The notes beneath the pieces are model-generated. The model searched no databases and was not told where the DNA came from. It worked only from the letters and a program-made list of their open reading frames with translations. The translations under genes were made by a program, and so were the position numbers. Positions 41,131 to 50,913 of a stretch of 64,000 nt of DNA are shown here, piece by piece. Source of the stretch: Phycicoccus sp. Soil748 (lineage in GTDB: Bacteria; Actinomycetota; Actinomycetes; Actinomycetales; Dermatophilaceae); contig NZ_LMSC01000009.1 in the NCBI RefSeq assembly GCF_001428025.1, positions 1-64,000 of the forward strand, given 5' to 3'. The first letter of the stretch is position 1, and the number at the start of each line of letters is the position of its first letter.

Positions 41131-41170
41131 ACGGAACAGGGCCCCGGGACGTGTCCCGGGGCCCTGCCGT
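41131..41170. terminator. Metalloprotease terminator hairpin
   Basis: CAGGGCCCCGGGA (41137-41149) pairs exactly with 41154-41166 around a 4-nt loop, and flanking ACGG/CCGT extends the stem past a 2-nt bulge. It lies 41 nt downstream of the protease stop in the transcript direction. No U-run follows. Confidence 0.7.
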
Positions 41171-41206
41171 GAGGGTGCCGCTCACCGGCCGTGGCCGGCG
41201 TGGTGG

Positions 41207-43534
41207 CTACTTGTCGAAGCGCACCTTGAGCGTCATGTCCTGCGCGTGGTTGGTGGTCTTGGCCACCGTGATGCTCGTGCCCGAACCGGCCACCTGGACG
41301 GAGTTCATCGGGTTGTCCGCGGTCCAGTACGCCTTCTTGTCGAGGTCGTAGAAGGTCGGGATGGCCTTGCTCGACTTCACCGTGGTCGGCACACCGTTGA
41401 GGTGGAAGGTGACCGCGTCGGTCTTCTCCTGCCCGAAGGTGGCGTCGAACGGCTGGCGACGGTTGCCGAGCAGGGTCCCGTTCGGGAACTTGATCGGCAG
41501 GTAGCGGGCATCCACCGGGAGCACGAGGCCGTGGCCCGGGTGCACGCTGGTGTTGTTGTCGCTGTACTGCCCGTCGACATAGGTGACCAGCAGGCCGTTC
41601 TGGTACGGGAACCGCTCCACCCAGTCAGGACGGGTGTTGGACCAGCCGAAGTTGTACGGCCCGGTCTTCAGCGTCTTGTCGTAGCCGTTGTAGACGCGGT
41701 TCTCGGCCAGGTAGTAGTGCTGCACCACCTTGGAGGTCGAGCCACCCATGCGGGTGAAGCCGGACGCGGTCCAGCCGTTGTCACCGTTCTCGACGTCGTC
41801 GGTCAGGACCGGGGCGCCGTTGGCGGTGATGGTGATGTCGTCCAGGAACGGGCCCTGGTAGTGCAGGCCGCCGTCGGTCGCGTAGCGGAACCGGAAGCTG
41901 ATGCTCTGGCCCGCGTACTTGGACAGGTCCCAGGTCTTCTGGGCCCACGGGGTCAGCGCGGCGTTGCCGGCCGGCCCGTCGACGAGGTCGCCGACCTGCT
42001 CCCAGGTGCTGCCACCGTTGGTGGAGGCCTCGGCGTACAGGGCGTCGTAGTCCTGCTCGATGTTGTACTGCATCCAGGCCGAGATCGAGGCGGACGTCTT
42101 GCCCGTGAGGTCGATGGTCCGGGTCAGCGTGCTGTTGAGGCTGTCGGCGGAACCGCCCCACCACTCGGTGGCACCGCTGTGCGGCTTGTTGTAGCTGGTC
42201 GCCACGGTCTTGTCCGGGAGGTTGACCAGCAGGGCCTGCGGCAGCGTCTTGCTGTCACGGTCGGCCGGGCCGACCTTGACGTCACGGTCGTAGCCGTAGT
42301 CGACCTGCTGGTAGTCGAGCCAGCCGAGCTGCAGCTTCTCCCACGCACCCATGTTGCCGGGGGTGGTGCCGATCGAGTCGGTGCCGTGGTTGAGCCACGA
42401 GCCACCGGACATCAGCGTCCAGAAGCCGGTGCCGTTGTCGCCACCCGCGGTGTCGTAGAGGTCCGGCAGGCCGAGGTCGTGGCCGAACTCGTGCGCGAAC
42501 ACACCGAGGCCACCGTTCTCGGGCTCGGTGGTGTAGTCACCGATCCACATGCCGGAGTTGCCGAGCGGCACGCCACCGAGCAGGTTGCCGGCGGGGCCGG
42601 TCTTGCCCTGGTTGTTGGAGTAGGCGTACCAGCGGTGCGACCAGATGGCGTCCTCGCCCTGCGCGCCACCACCGGCCTCCTCGCCCTCACCGGCGTGGAT
42701 GGCCTGGAAGTGGTCGATGTAGCCGTCGGGCTCGTTGAAGTTGCCGTCACCGTCGTAGTCGTAGCGGTCGATCTTGTCGAACTGCGACAGGTAGGTCTTG
42801 ATCTCGGCGTCGGTCTTGCCCTGCGCCTTCTGGTCGTTGTACCAAGCCGTCGCGGTGTCGGCGATGAACGGCCAGTAGCCGGCGGCGTCGCTCTGGTTGT
42901 TGCTGCCGTAGGCGGACTCGTTGTAGGGCACCTGGACCCAGTTGGAGACGTCGCCCTTGGCCAGGAAGCGGCCGTTGGAGAGCTTGGTGTAGAAGTCCTT
43001 GAACGACTCCCCCTCGCCGAACATCATGTCCAGGTAGTGCTCGCGGTTGAAGTCCGCGGTCCAGTACGTGGAGTTGTCGTCGGTCTTGCTGCCGTCCCAC
43101 TTGCGGTCGGGCGACGGGATCTGGTTGTGCACCGGACCGGCCGTGCCGCCCGTGACAGGCTTGGTCTGGCTGCCGAAGTCGGCGAGGACGGTGAAGATGT
43201 CCTCCTCGCGGTTGACGGGCCAGTCGACGTACTTGTCCTTGGCGGCCTTGGTGCCCTTGGCCTTGGCGTTCTTGCTGCCCTTCACCTTGATGACCCGCTC
43301 GCCACCGCGGGTCTCGGTCGTGGCCTCACCCTTGATGAGCTGCTTGACCGCCTCCTCGCGCAGGTCGCGCTGGGCGTCACCGAGCGGGTTGGGCAGGTCG
43401 TGGGAACGGTTCTGGTAGTTGGGCTCGCTGGCCACCTTGGGGGCAGGCTTTGCCTGCGCAGGTGCCGAAGCCATGCTCATGGCGACGGCTGCGACAGCCA
43501 CCCCCGAGAGAACGCTCACGTAACGTCTCTTCAC
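41207..43534 (-). CDS. Secreted M6-family metalloprotease (immune inhibitor A type)
   Basis: The 775-residue precursor has a signal peptide (VKRRYVSVLSGVAVAAVAMS, 20 residues, ending near SAPAQA), a propeptide rich in Lys, and the peptidase M6 catalytic domain with zinc ligands H348, E349 and H352 in HEFGHDLGLPD. A C-terminal region from about residue 470 looks like a MAM or jelly-roll adhesion domain (ISAWMQYNIEQDYDAL and FLDDITI). It is related to Bacillus immune inhibitor A, which degrades host or competitor proteins. GTG at 43534 is chosen because GGAGGA lies 3 nt upstream; an ATG 18 nt earlier lacks a ribosome site. Confidence 0.93.
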   Translation of the reverse strand: MKRRYVSVLSGVAVAAVAMSMASAPAQAKPAPKVASEPNYQNRSHDLPNPLGDAQRDLREEAVKQLIKGEATTETRGGERVIKVKGSKNAKAKGTKAAKDKYVDWPVNREEDIFTVLADFGSQTKPVTGGTAGPVHNQIPSPDRKWDGSKTDDNSTYWTADFNREHYLDMMFGEGESFKDFYTKLSNGRFLAKGDVSNWVQVPYNESAYGSNNQSDAAGYWPFIADTATAWYNDQKAQGKTDAEIKTYLSQFDKIDRYDYDGDGNFNEPDGYIDHFQAIHAGEGEEAGGGAQGEDAIWSHRWYAYSNNQGKTGPAGNLLGGVPLGNSGMWIGDYTTEPENGGLGVFAHEFGHDLGLPDLYDTAGGDNGTGFWTLMSGGSWLNHGTDSIGTTPGNMGAWEKLQLGWLDYQQVDYGYDRDVKVGPADRDSKTLPQALLVNLPDKTVATSYNKPHSGATEWWGGSADSLNSTLTRTIDLTGKTSASISAWMQYNIEQDYDALYAEASTNGGSTWEQVGDLVDGPAGNAALTPWAQKTWDLSKYAGQSISFRFRYATDGGLHYQGPFLDDITITANGAPVLTDDVENGDNGWTASGFTRMGGSTSKVVQHYYLAENRVYNGYDKTLKTGPYNFGWSNTRPDWVERFPYQNGLLVTYVDGQYSDNNTSVHPGHGLVLPVDARYLPIKFPNGTLLGNRRQPFDATFGQEKTDAVTFHLNGVPTTVKSSKAIPTFYDLDKKAYWTADNPMNSVQVAGSGTSITVAKTTNHAQDMTLKVRFDK

Positions 43535-43787
43535 TGATCCTCCAATTGACATTCACGTCTGCACGCCGGGTTCCGACACACATAGGGACGACCCAAACAC
43601 GGGATCAGGCCATACGGAATGTCTGGAATGGTCAGGACTCGGTAAAGAGATTCACCCGTTCGGCCTATTGATGTTCTGTGAATGACAACTGGAGGCGCAT
43701 TCCGCACGAACGGCCCGACAGGTGGTACCGAGCCCTCTCGTGGGCCGGCGCACGGGCCGCCCGGGCGCCTCCTCCTAGGATGCCTGC
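43535..43787. promoter_or_regulatory. Divergent region between the M6 protease and panB
   Basis: About 250 nt with clearly higher AT content than the surroundings and no gene. It contains imperfect repeats (GGAATGTC and TGGAATGG around 43616-43630, and a TTCAC/GTGAA pair). The right end has TAGGAT (43776-43781), a -10 box 6 nt before panB. The protease promoter is not clear. Confidence 0.45.
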
Positions 43788-44666
43788 ATGAGCGACCACC
43801 CCTCGACGACGAGCACCCCGACCGAGGTCACGGCCCCCTACGGCACGGGCGCGCAGGCCGCCCCGCAGCGCCGGGTCCGGGTCCCGCACCTGCAGGCCAT
43901 GAAGGAGCGCGGCGAGAAGTGGGCGATGCTCACCGCCTACGACATGTATGCCGCAGAGATCTTCGACGAGGCAGGGATCCCCGTCCTGCTCGTGGGCGAC
44001 TCGGCCGGCAACAACGTCTACGGCTTCGAGACCACCGTGCCCGTGACCGTCGACCACCTCGTGCCCCTCGTGCGCGCGGTCACCTCCTCGGCGCGACGCG
44101 CGATGGTCGTCGCCGACCTCCCCTTCGGGTCCTACCAGGCCAGCCCGCAGCAGGCCCTCGCCACGGCGACCCGGTTCATGAAGGAGGGCATGGCGCACGC
44201 GGTCAAGCTCGAGGGCGGCGCGTCGATGGTGCCCGAGGTCGAGCTGCTCGTCCGTGCCGGCATCCCCGTCATGGGCCACATCGGCTTCACCCCCCAGAGC
44301 GAGCACGTCCTGGGCGGCTACAAGGTGCAGGGCCGCGGCGACTCCGCCGACCGCCTCGTCGAGGACGCGCTGGCCCTGCAGGAGGCCGGCTGCTTCGCCG
44401 TCGTCATGGAGATGGTCCCGGCACCGCTGGCGGCGAGGGTCACCGAGGTGCTGTCCATCCCCACGATCGGCATCGGCGCCGGCCCGGAGTGCGACGCCCA
44501 GGTCCTCGTCTGGCAGGACATGGCCGGCCTGCGGGGCGGCAAGGCCCCGCGCTTCGTCAAGAAGTACGCCGACCTGCGCGGCGAGCTCGGTCGGGCTGCC
44601 TCCGCGTATGCCGCCGACGTCGCCTCCGGCGCGTTCCCCGCGTCCGAGCACTCCTTTCTCGAGTAG
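43788..44666 (+). CDS. panB: 3-methyl-2-oxobutanoate hydroxymethyltransferase
   Basis: This enzyme transfers a hydroxymethyl group from methylene-tetrahydrofolate to alpha-ketoisovalerate, the first committed step to pantothenate and coenzyme A. The 292-residue TIM-barrel protein has [15 protein letters not shown] (Mg-binding Asp), [27 protein letters not shown] and the catalytic glutamate in [10 protein letters not shown]. An unusual Ser/Thr/Gln-rich N-terminal extension of about 28 residues precedes the core. A TAGGAT -10 box sits 6 nt before the ATG, so it is probably leaderless. Confidence 0.96.
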   Translation: MSDHPSTTSTPTEVTAPYGTGAQAAPQRRVRVPHLQAMKERGEKWAMLTAYDMYAAEIFDEAGIPVLLVGDSAGNNVYGFETTVPVTVDHLVPLVRAVTSSARRAMVVADLPFGSYQASPQQALATATRFMKEGMAHAVKLEGGASMVPEVELLVRAGIPVMGHIGFTPQSEHVLGGYKVQGRGDSADRLVEDALALQEAGCFAVVMEMVPAPLAARVTEVLSIPTIGIGAGPECDAQVLVWQDMAGLRGGKAPRFVKKYADLRGELGRAASAYAADVASGAFPASEHSFLE

Positions 44667-44771
44667 CTCCACCACGCGTAGGACCCCACCAGGGCCACCG
44701 GCGGGCTAACGTCCACCGGTGGACCCCGACCGGACCCGGCGGGGCCGCACCCTCGTGAGCGGAGGACCCAC

Positions 44772-45833
44772 GTGACCCCCACCCGACGTACCGCCAGTGC
44801 CCTTGCCGTCGGCGCCACCGCGCTGGCCCTGTGCCTGGCCGCAGCACCGGCCCAGGCGACCAAGGCCGGCAGCGGATCCACCACCGGCCGCGGATCGGTG
44901 TTCATGGTCAACCCGGTGCAGTCCTCGGGCGACCAGTCCCTGACCGACCAGAAGGACTCCGACGCCGCGGTCCCCGCGTCGGCCTACGCCACCGTCCCGC
45001 TGCGCAACCTCGACGGCTCCGGTTACCTGCGCGGGTCGTGGGTCCAGGTCGAGTCGGCTACGGGGACACCGGCGTTCAGCACCACCAACACGTTCGACTA
45101 CACGCGCCACCAGGACCAGTTCGAGCAGGTGATGGCCTACTTCTGGGTCAACCAGGCGCAGGAGTACCTGCAGTCCCTCGGGTTCGGGTCCACGCTGCCC
45201 GGCGTGGTGAAGGAGCAGTTCAGCGTCAAGGTCGACCAGTACGGCGGCGACAACTCCTACCAGACCGACAAGCCCTACCGGATCCGTCTCGGCAAGGGCG
45301 GCGTCGACGACGCGGAGGACGCCGAGGTCATCGTCCACGAGTACGGCCACGCCGTGCACGCCTCGCAGGTCCCCGGCTACGGCACCAGCGAGGAGGCGGG
45401 CTCGATCGGCGAGTCCTTCGGCGACTACCTCGCGGTGTCCGTCGGCCTGGCCGCCGACAAGCAGTACGGCTGGCCGATGAAGGCGCAGGAGGCGTGCCCC
45501 ATGGACTGGGACTCCACGTCGTACACCGCTGCGCCGCACTGCATCCGGCGTTTCGACCTCAACCTCACGGTGGCCGACAAGAAGGGCGAGGTGCACTACG
45601 ACGGGCAGATCTGGAGCCAGGCGCTGTGGGAGATCCGCAAGGGCTACGTGTCGCTCGGCAAGACGACGGCCGCGTGGGACCGCACCCTGGTCAACAGCCA
45701 GTTCAGCTACGCGCCCGACACCAGCTTCTCGGCTGCGGCGAAGGCGACGTACACCGAGGCACTGGCCCACGACGGCGCCGCCGCGGCCAAGCTCGTCAAG
45801 GACAAGTTCGCCGCGCGAGGGATCGTCTTCTGA
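44772..45833 (+). CDS. Secreted gluzincin metallopeptidase, M36-like
   Basis: The 353-residue precursor starts with a signal peptide (MTPTRRTASALAVGATALAL, 20 residues, cleaved near APAQA). A catalytic domain contains the zinc motif H189-E-x-x-H193 in EVIVHEYGHAVHA and a downstream glutamate E214 in SIGESFGDYLAV, as in gluzincins such as fungalysin (M36). It is shorter than classic M36 enzymes and lacks a long FTP propeptide. GTG at 44772 follows GGAGG. It is the second secreted metalloprotease in 5 kb. Confidence 0.85.
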   Translation: MTPTRRTASALAVGATALALCLAAAPAQATKAGSGSTTGRGSVFMVNPVQSSGDQSLTDQKDSDAAVPASAYATVPLRNLDGSGYLRGSWVQVESATGTPAFSTTNTFDYTRHQDQFEQVMAYFWVNQAQEYLQSLGFGSTLPGVVKEQFSVKVDQYGGDNSYQTDKPYRIRLGKGGVDDAEDAEVIVHEYGHAVHASQVPGYGTSEEAGSIGESFGDYLAVSVGLAADKQYGWPMKAQEACPMDWDSTSYTAAPHCIRRFDLNLTVADKKGEVHYDGQIWSQALWEIRKGYVSLGKTTAAWDRTLVNSQFSYAPDTSFSAAAKATYTEALAHDGAAAAKLVKDKFAARGIVF

Positions 45834-45861
45834 CCTGACCCTCCTGCTGAGCCACGGTGCT

Positions 45862-45902
45862 GCTGCGGCGCGCTCGTCCCTAGGGGGCGGTCGCGCCGCA
45901 GC
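45862..45902. terminator. Hairpin between convergent metallopeptidase genes
   Basis: GCTGCGGCGCG (45862-45872) pairs exactly with 45892-45902, 11 bp around a 19-nt loop. It lies 28 nt after the M36-like stop and overlaps the last codons of the M20 gene on the other strand, so it can serve both. Confidence 0.65.
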
Positions 45903-47181
45903 GGCGCAGGGCCAGCAGCGCGTAGGTGCGCGCACAGGTCATGAGCTCGCGGGCGGTCACCGACTCGTCGACCGCGTGCGCCGCACCGAGCGATCCCGGC
46001 CCGTACTGCAGCGTCGGGATGCCGCGCTCCGCGTAGTGCCGCAGGTCCGAGCCGTAGGGAGCCCCCTCGACCCGTGGTCGGCCGGCACCTGCCGAGGTGG
46101 CTGCGGCACAAGTCTCCTCGAGCAGCGGGTGCCCGTCGGGCAGGGCTCCCGAGGCGAACGCGCCACCCGGCCAGCTCACGACCACCGGGTGCTCGCGCAG
46201 CCAGGGGTCCTGGTCACCGGTCGCGGCCACCGCGGCCTCGAACGCCGCGCGGGCCTCCTCCAAGGGCTCGCCCGGCAGCACGCCGTACCGGCCCTCTGCC
46301 ACGAGCCGGTCGGGGACGGTGCTCGCCCACTCCCCCGCCCTGACGATGCCGACCGCGATGGGCGCGACGAGGTCGAGGTGGGCGAAGTCGTAGGGCGCGT
46401 GCGCGTTGCGGGCCGCCTCCAGTGAGCGCAGGGTCGCGAGCACCCCGACGAAGTGGTCCACCGCGCTCTCTCCGAGGGTGCGGGTGGACCCGTGGGCCGA
46501 GCGCCCCGGCACCTCGAGGCGGAACGTCAGCGAGCCGGCGTTGGCCGGGATGACGGCACCGCCCGTGGGCTCGGCGATGACGCAGGCGTCTCCGCGGTGG
46601 CCGGCGGCGAGGGTGGACCAGGCGCCGACGCCACCGTCCTCCTCACCGCTGACGAGGTGCACCGCGAGGCCACGGCTGGTCTCCACCCCGCAGGAGGCGA
46701 GGGCGCGGGCGGCGGCGAGGACGGCCGCGACGCCACCGAGCATGTCGCAGGTCCCCCGACCGGTGAGCACGCGCACGTCGCCGTCTCCGTGGACCTGCAG
46801 GGCGAACGGGTCGCTGCCCCACCGGCCGGGGTCACCTGCGGGCACGACGTCGGTGTGGCCGCACAGGACCAGGGCAGGCGCTTCTCCCTCCGCGCCGCCT
46901 CGCTGCCCGACGACCCCGACGAGGCGGTCGCGCCGCACCTCCTCGCCCGGGTAGGCGGCGCTGCTGCGCGCCGCGGCCAGGTCGACGTCCCACTCGTGCA
47001 CCGTGAACCCGAGCTCGCGCAGCCGCCGGGCGCACCAGCGCTGCACCGCGTCCTCACCGTCGGTCCCGCCCACCGGGGCGAACGCGACGAGCTCGGCGAG
47101 GTCGGCCAGCATCGCCTCGGGGTCGAGCGCCTGGAGCACCTTGGTCTCGAGATCGGTCAGCGGCGGGGCGTCGGTGTCCAT
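45880..47181 (-). CDS. M20-family metallopeptidase
   Basis: This 433-residue hydrolase belongs to the peptidase M20/ArgE/DapE/ACY1 family. First zinc-site [18 protein letters not shown], bridging-Asp motif [18 protein letters not shown], catalytic Glu in [13 protein letters not shown] and ligand region CVIAEPTGG are present, along with the lid motif PGRSAHGS. It is cytoplasmic. Substrate may be an N-acyl amino acid or a dipeptide. ATG at 47181 has no ribosome site and no -10 box was recognised, so the start is the weakest part. Confidence 0.88.
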   Translation of the reverse strand: MDTDAPPLTDLETKVLQALDPEAMLADLAELVAFAPVGGTDGEDAVQRWCARRLRELGFTVHEWDVDLAAARSSAAYPGEEVRRDRLVGVVGQRGGAEGEAPALVLCGHTDVVPAGDPGRWGSDPFALQVHGDGDVRVLTGRGTCDMLGGVAAVLAAARALASCGVETSRGLAVHLVSGEEDGGVGAWSTLAAGHRGDACVIAEPTGGAVIPANAGSLTFRLEVPGRSAHGSTRTLGESAVDHFVGVLATLRSLEAARNAHAPYDFAHLDLVAPIAVGIVRAGEWASTVPDRLVAEGRYGVLPGEPLEEARAAFEAAVAATGDQDPWLREHPVVVSWPGGAFASGALPDGHPLLEETCAAATSAGAGRPRVEGAPYGSDLRHYAERGIPTLQYGPGSLGAAHAVDESVTARELMTCARTYALLALRRCGATAP

Positions 47182-47253
47182 GGGAGGACCCTGCCACGCG
47201 CACGTGGCGCCCGGGCAGCGCGCCGCCGCCGTGCGCGGCATACGGTGGGGCGC

Positions 47254-48264
47254 ATGACGCTGCGCATCGGGTACAAGGCCTCCGCCGAGCAGTTCTCCCC
47301 CCGGGAGCTGCTCGACTTCGCCGTCCAGGCGGAGCAGCTCGGGCTCGACAGCGTCATGGTCTCCGACCACTTCCAGCCCTGGCGCCACCACGGTGGGCAC
47401 GCGCCGTTCTCCCTGGCGTGGCTCGCCGCCCTCGGCGAGCGCACCGAGCGGGTGCAGATCGGCACCTCGGTCATGACTCCGACGTTCCGCTACAACCCGG
47501 CGGTCGTGGCGCAGGCCTTCGGCACCCTCGCGTGCCTGCAGCCGGGCCGCCTGATGCTCGGCATCGGCACCGGCGAGGCACTCAACGAGGTCGTCGTCGG
47601 GTCGGTCGAGGAGTGGCCGGAGTTCAAGGAGCGGTTCGCCCGGCTGCGCGAGGCCGTCACGCTGATGCGCCGGCTCTGGACCGAGGACCGGGTGACGTTC
47701 GAGGGCGACTACTACCGCACCACCGACGCGACCGTCTACGACAAGCCGGACCAGCCCGTGCCCGTCTACGTCGCAGCCGGTGGACCGCTGGTCGCGCGCT
47801 ACGCCGGGCGGGCTGGTGACGGGTTCATCTGCACGTCCGGCAAGGGCGAGGAGCTCTACCGCGACAAGCTGCTGCCCGCAGTGGACGAGGGGCTGGAGAA
47901 GTCGGGGCGCACCCGCGAGGACCTCGACCGGATGATCGAGGTCAAGCTCTCCTGGGACCCCGACCGTGAGCAGGCCGTGGCGAACTGCCGCTTCTGGGCG
48001 GCGCTGTCGCTCACTGCGGAGCAGAAGCACGGGACGACCGACCCGATGGAGATGGAGCGCCTCGGCGACGACCTGCCCGACGAGCAGGTGGCGTCGCGGT
48101 GGATCGTCACCGACGACCCGGAGGAGGTCGTCGACGCCGTGCGGCCCTACGTCGACCTCGGTTTCAACCACCTGGTCTTCCACGGCCCGGGCGCCGACCA
48201 GTCGCGGTTCCTGACGACGTTAGCCGACCGCGTGCTGCCCGGGCTCCGTGAGCTGGGCGAGTGA
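47254..48264 (+). CDS. fgd: F420-dependent glucose-6-phosphate dehydrogenase
   Basis: This luciferase-like flavin-fold enzyme oxidises glucose-6-phosphate using coenzyme F420, giving 6-phosphogluconolactone and F420H2. The 336 residues equal the mycobacterial FGD1 length. The diagnostic blocks [47 protein letters not shown] (19 residues) and [10 protein letters not shown] are intact. This implies the organism makes or uses F420. TACGGT ends 7 nt before the ATG, with no ribosome site, so the mRNA is probably leaderless. The adjacent ppgK cluster supplies its substrate. Confidence 0.95.
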   Translation: MTLRIGYKASAEQFSPRELLDFAVQAEQLGLDSVMVSDHFQPWRHHGGHAPFSLAWLAALGERTERVQIGTSVMTPTFRYNPAVVAQAFGTLACLQPGRLMLGIGTGEALNEVVVGSVEEWPEFKERFARLREAVTLMRRLWTEDRVTFEGDYYRTTDATVYDKPDQPVPVYVAAGGPLVARYAGRAGDGFICTSGKGEELYRDKLLPAVDEGLEKSGRTREDLDRMIEVKLSWDPDREQAVANCRFWAALSLTAEQKHGTTDPMEMERLGDDLPDEQVASRWIVTDDPEEVVDAVRPYVDLGFNHLVFHGPGADQSRFLTTLADRVLPGLRELGE

Positions 48265-48275
48265 CCGTCGGGACG

Positions 48276-48300
48276 GGTTCCGCTGCGTCCCAACGGAACC
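48276..48300. terminator. fgd terminator hairpin
   Basis: GGTTCCG and CGGAACC (48276-48282, 48294-48300) form a 7-bp stem with an 11-nt loop just after the fgd stop. No U-run. A TAGGCT -10-like box follows directly. Confidence 0.5.
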
Positions 48301-48340
48301 TAGGCTGGGTGTCCGCCGTGGGAGGAAGAGGTGAGCGAGC

Positions 48341-48967
48341 ATGACCGAGATGGAGCCGCGTACGCGCTGGTCCGAGGTGTCCGGGGGACCCGGCGCCGCC
48401 ACGGCCTACCAGCAGCGCTTCGACGACCTGGCCGCCAAGGGCATGGACATCCATGGTGAGGCGGCGTTCGTCGCCTCGTTGATGAGCCCGCCCGTCCGGG
48501 TCCTGGACGCGGGCTGCGGCACGGGCCGGGTCGCCATCCAGCTCACCGCGCTCGGCTACCACTGCACCGGCGTCGACGCTGACGCCGCGATGATCGAGGT
48601 GGCCGAGCAGCGTGACCCGTCGACCACCTGGGTGCGCCAGGACCTCAGCCGGCTGCAGCTGCGCTCCCAGGCGTTCGAGATGGCTGTGCTCGCCGGCAAC
48701 GTCATCCCGCTGCTGGCCCCGGGCACGCTGCTGTCGACGGTGGAGCGCATCGCTGCCCACCTCCAGCCGGGCGGCCTGCTCGTCGCCGGCTTCGGGCTGG
48801 ACGCCGCGCACCTGCCGCAGGGCTGCCCCGTCACGCCGCTGGCGGACTACGACCGGGCCTGCGAGGTGACCGGGCTGACGTTCGTCCGGCGCCATGGCGC
48901 GTGGGACCGGACGGCCTGGCACGAGGGCGGCGGCTACGCGGTCTCGGTGCACCGGCTCGCGGACTGA
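48341..48967 (+). CDS. Class I SAM-dependent methyltransferase
   Basis: The 208-residue protein has the SAM motif VLDAGCGTGRVAIQL near residue 54, acidic motif GVDADAAMIE, and VLAGNVIPLLAPG, so it is a small Rossmann-fold methyltransferase with a helical N-terminus (YQQRFDDLAAKGMDIHGEAA, 20 residues). Substrate is unknown. GAGG precedes the ATG. It is independent of fgd after a hairpin and converges on the small SPOR-like gene. Confidence 0.8.
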   Translation: MTEMEPRTRWSEVSGGPGAATAYQQRFDDLAAKGMDIHGEAAFVASLMSPPVRVLDAGCGTGRVAIQLTALGYHCTGVDADAAMIEVAEQRDPSTTWVRQDLSRLQLRSQAFEMAVLAGNVIPLLAPGTLLSTVERIAAHLQPGGLLVAGFGLDAAHLPQGCPVTPLADYDRACEVTGLTFVRRHGAWDRTAWHEGGGYAVSVHRLAD

Positions 48968-48983
48968 CGAGGCTGACCGGCGG

Positions 48984-49172
48984 TCAGTCCTCGGAGCGGC
49001 CCTCTTCCCAGGCGCGGTCCTCGGCGTCCCACTTCTCCGAGCGCTCGCGCGCGCTGTCGAGGGCGCGGGACGCCGCGTCCTGGGTGTCGTAGGGGCCCAT
49101 GAGGTGGTCCCCCTGGCTCTTGTTGTCGTCGGTCTCGACCTGACGCGTATCGACGTTGAACCAGTAAGCCAT
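48984..49172 (-). CDS. Small SPOR-like protein beside map
   Basis: The 62-residue acidic protein begins [20 protein letters not shown] (20 residues) and contains [19 protein letters not shown], which resembles an SPOR-type beta-alpha fold. Proteins of this type are widespread in actinobacteria and are often mislabelled methionine aminopeptidase because of their neighbour. It is transcribed divergently from map. GGAGG precedes the ATG at 49172. Function unknown. Confidence 0.75.
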   Translation of the reverse strand: MAYWFNVDTRQVETDDNKSQGDHLMGPYDTQDAASRALDSARERSEKWDAEDRAWEEGRSED

Positions 49173-49221
49173 GGGGTGCCTCCAACTCGACGGATCTGTG
49201 GACCTCTCTAGACTCCACCGT

Positions 49222-50085
49222 ATGCCGTTGACGTACGCAAGCGTGGCCCCCGGAGAGGTGTCTCCGCGCCGCCCGGTGCCCACCACCATCGAGCGGCCCG
49301 AGTACGTCGACCGGCCGGCGCCGGTGCGCGAGGAGGGCGGCGACGTCAAGGACGCCGAGACGATCGAGAAGATGCGCGTGGCGGGACGGATCGCCGCCCA
49401 GGCCATGGCCGTCGCCGCGGCCGTCATCTCGCCAGGGGTGACGACGGACGAGGTCGACCGAGTCGGGCACGAGTTCCTCATGGACCACGGCGCCTACCCC
49501 TCGACCCTCGGCTACAAGGGCTTCCCGAAGTCGCTGTGCACGTCGGTCAACGAGGTCATCTGCCACGGCATCCCGGACAGCCGCCCGCTCGAGGACGGCG
49601 ACATCGTCAACATCGACATCACCGCCTACATCGGTGGCGTGCACGGTGACACCGATGCCACCTACCTCGTCGGCGACGTCGACGAGGAGTCCCGCCTGCT
49701 GGTCGAGCGCACCCGCGAGGCGATGATGCGCGGCATCAAGGCAGCGGTCCCGGGCCGGGAGATCAACATCATCGGCCGGGTCATCCAGAGCTATGCCAAG
49801 CGTTTCGGCTACGGCGTCGTGCGCGACTTCACGGGCCACGGCATCGGCCGGTCGTTCCACAGCGGCCTGGTCATCCCCCACTACGACGCTGCCCCCTCGT
49901 ACGCCACGGTGATCGAGCCGGGCATGACGTTCACCATCGAGCCCATGCTCAACCTCGGGACGCCCGACTGGGAGATGTGGGACGACGGCTGGACCGTGGT
50001 CACCAAGGACCGCCGACGTTCGGCGCAGTTCGAGCACACCATCCTCATCACCGAGCACGGCAACGAGATCCTGACCCTGCCCTGA
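49222..50085 (+). CDS. map: Type I methionine aminopeptidase
   Basis: This enzyme removes the initiator methionine from new proteins. The 287-residue M24A enzyme carries the five metal ligands in [19 protein letters not shown] (two Asp), [13 protein letters not shown] (His), FTIEPML (Glu) and [10 protein letters not shown] (Glu), plus the Cys-containing [15 protein letters not shown]. An N-terminal extension of about 40 residues with [14 protein letters not shown] resembles the SH3-binding-like extension of mycobacterial MapB. TAGACT ends 7 nt before the ATG with no ribosome site, so it is probably leaderless. Confidence 0.96.
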   Translation: MPLTYASVAPGEVSPRRPVPTTIERPEYVDRPAPVREEGGDVKDAETIEKMRVAGRIAAQAMAVAAAVISPGVTTDEVDRVGHEFLMDHGAYPSTLGYKGFPKSLCTSVNEVICHGIPDSRPLEDGDIVNIDITAYIGGVHGDTDATYLVGDVDEESRLLVERTREAMMRGIKAAVPGREINIIGRVIQSYAKRFGYGVVRDFTGHGIGRSFHSGLVIPHYDAAPSYATVIEPGMTFTIEPMLNLGTPDWEMWDDGWTVVTKDRRRSAQFEHTILITEHGNEILTLP

Positions 50086-50130
50086 CCAGCTCCACCCCGA
50101 CGCACGGCGGCCGCAAGGAGGCGGCACACC

Positions 50131-50913
50131 ATGGCCAAGCACGAGAAGCAGGGACTCCCGCTCGGGATCGACGTCGGCGGCAGCGGGATCAAGGGTGCGC
50201 CGGTCGACCTGTCCGAGGGGACGTTCGCGGCCAAGCGGCTGCGCATCGACACCCCGGTGGTGTCGACGCCCGAGGCGGTCGCCAACGTCATCAACCAGGT
50301 GGTCGAGCACTTCGAGGACGTCCGGGGTGACTCCCCCATCGGTGTCACCATCCCCGGTGTCGTCACCCACGGCGTGGTGCGCTCGGCCGCGAACATCGAC
50401 AAGTCCTGGCTCGACTTCGACGCCGAGCCGATGCTCGAGGCGAAGCTCGGGCACGACATCGTCCTGGTCAACGACGCCGACGCCGCCGGCGTGGCCGAGA
50501 TGCACTACGGCGCAGCCAAGGGACACCAGGGTCTGGTCGTCATGACGACCCTGGGCACCGGGATCGGCTCGGCCCTGATCTACGACGGCAAGCTCATCCC
50601 CAACTCCGAGCTCGGCCACCTCGAGATCGACGGCTACGACGCCGAGTCCAGGGCCGCCTCCTCGGTCAAGGACAAGGAGGATCTGAGCTACCCGGAGTGG
50701 GCCAAGCGGCTCCAGCGCTACTACAGCCACGTCGAGGCGCTGCTCTGGCCGGACCTTTTCGTCGTGGGCGGCGGGGTGTCCAAGGACGCCGAGCAGTTCC
50801 TGCCGCTGCTCAAGCTCAAGACCCCGATCGTGGCCGCGACCCTGCAGAACAAGGCCGGCATCATCGGCGCCGCGCACCTCGCCCACGAGGAGCACGACCG
50901 CCGCCAGCACTGA
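50131..50913 (+). CDS. ppgK: Polyphosphate glucokinase
   Basis: This ROK-family kinase phosphorylates glucose using polyphosphate or ATP. The 260-residue protein has the phosphate motif LGIDVGGSGIKGAPVD, the second phosphate loop TTLGTGIGSAL, the ELGHLEI substrate block and an adenosine motif VVGGGVSKD. AAGGAGG precedes the ATG. It lies 45 nt after map on the same strand. Product glucose-6-phosphate is the substrate of fgd a few kb upstream. Confidence 0.95.
   Translation: MAKHEKQGLPLGIDVGGSGIKGAPVDLSEGTFAAKRLRIDTPVVSTPEAVANVINQVVEHFEDVRGDSPIGVTIPGVVTHGVVRSAANIDKSWLDFDAEPMLEAKLGHDIVLVNDADAAGVAEMHYGAAKGHQGLVVMTTLGTGIGSALIYDGKLIPNSELGHLEIDGYDAESRAASSVKDKEDLSYPEWAKRLQRYYSHVEALLWPDLFVVGGGVSKDAEQFLPLLKLKTPIVAATLQNKAGIIGAAHLAHEEHDRRQH

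Noticed and set aside
40976-43537. An 850-codon plus-strand frame opposite the M6 protease
   Set aside because: Antisense shadow. The minus strand has a signal peptide and HEFGH motif.
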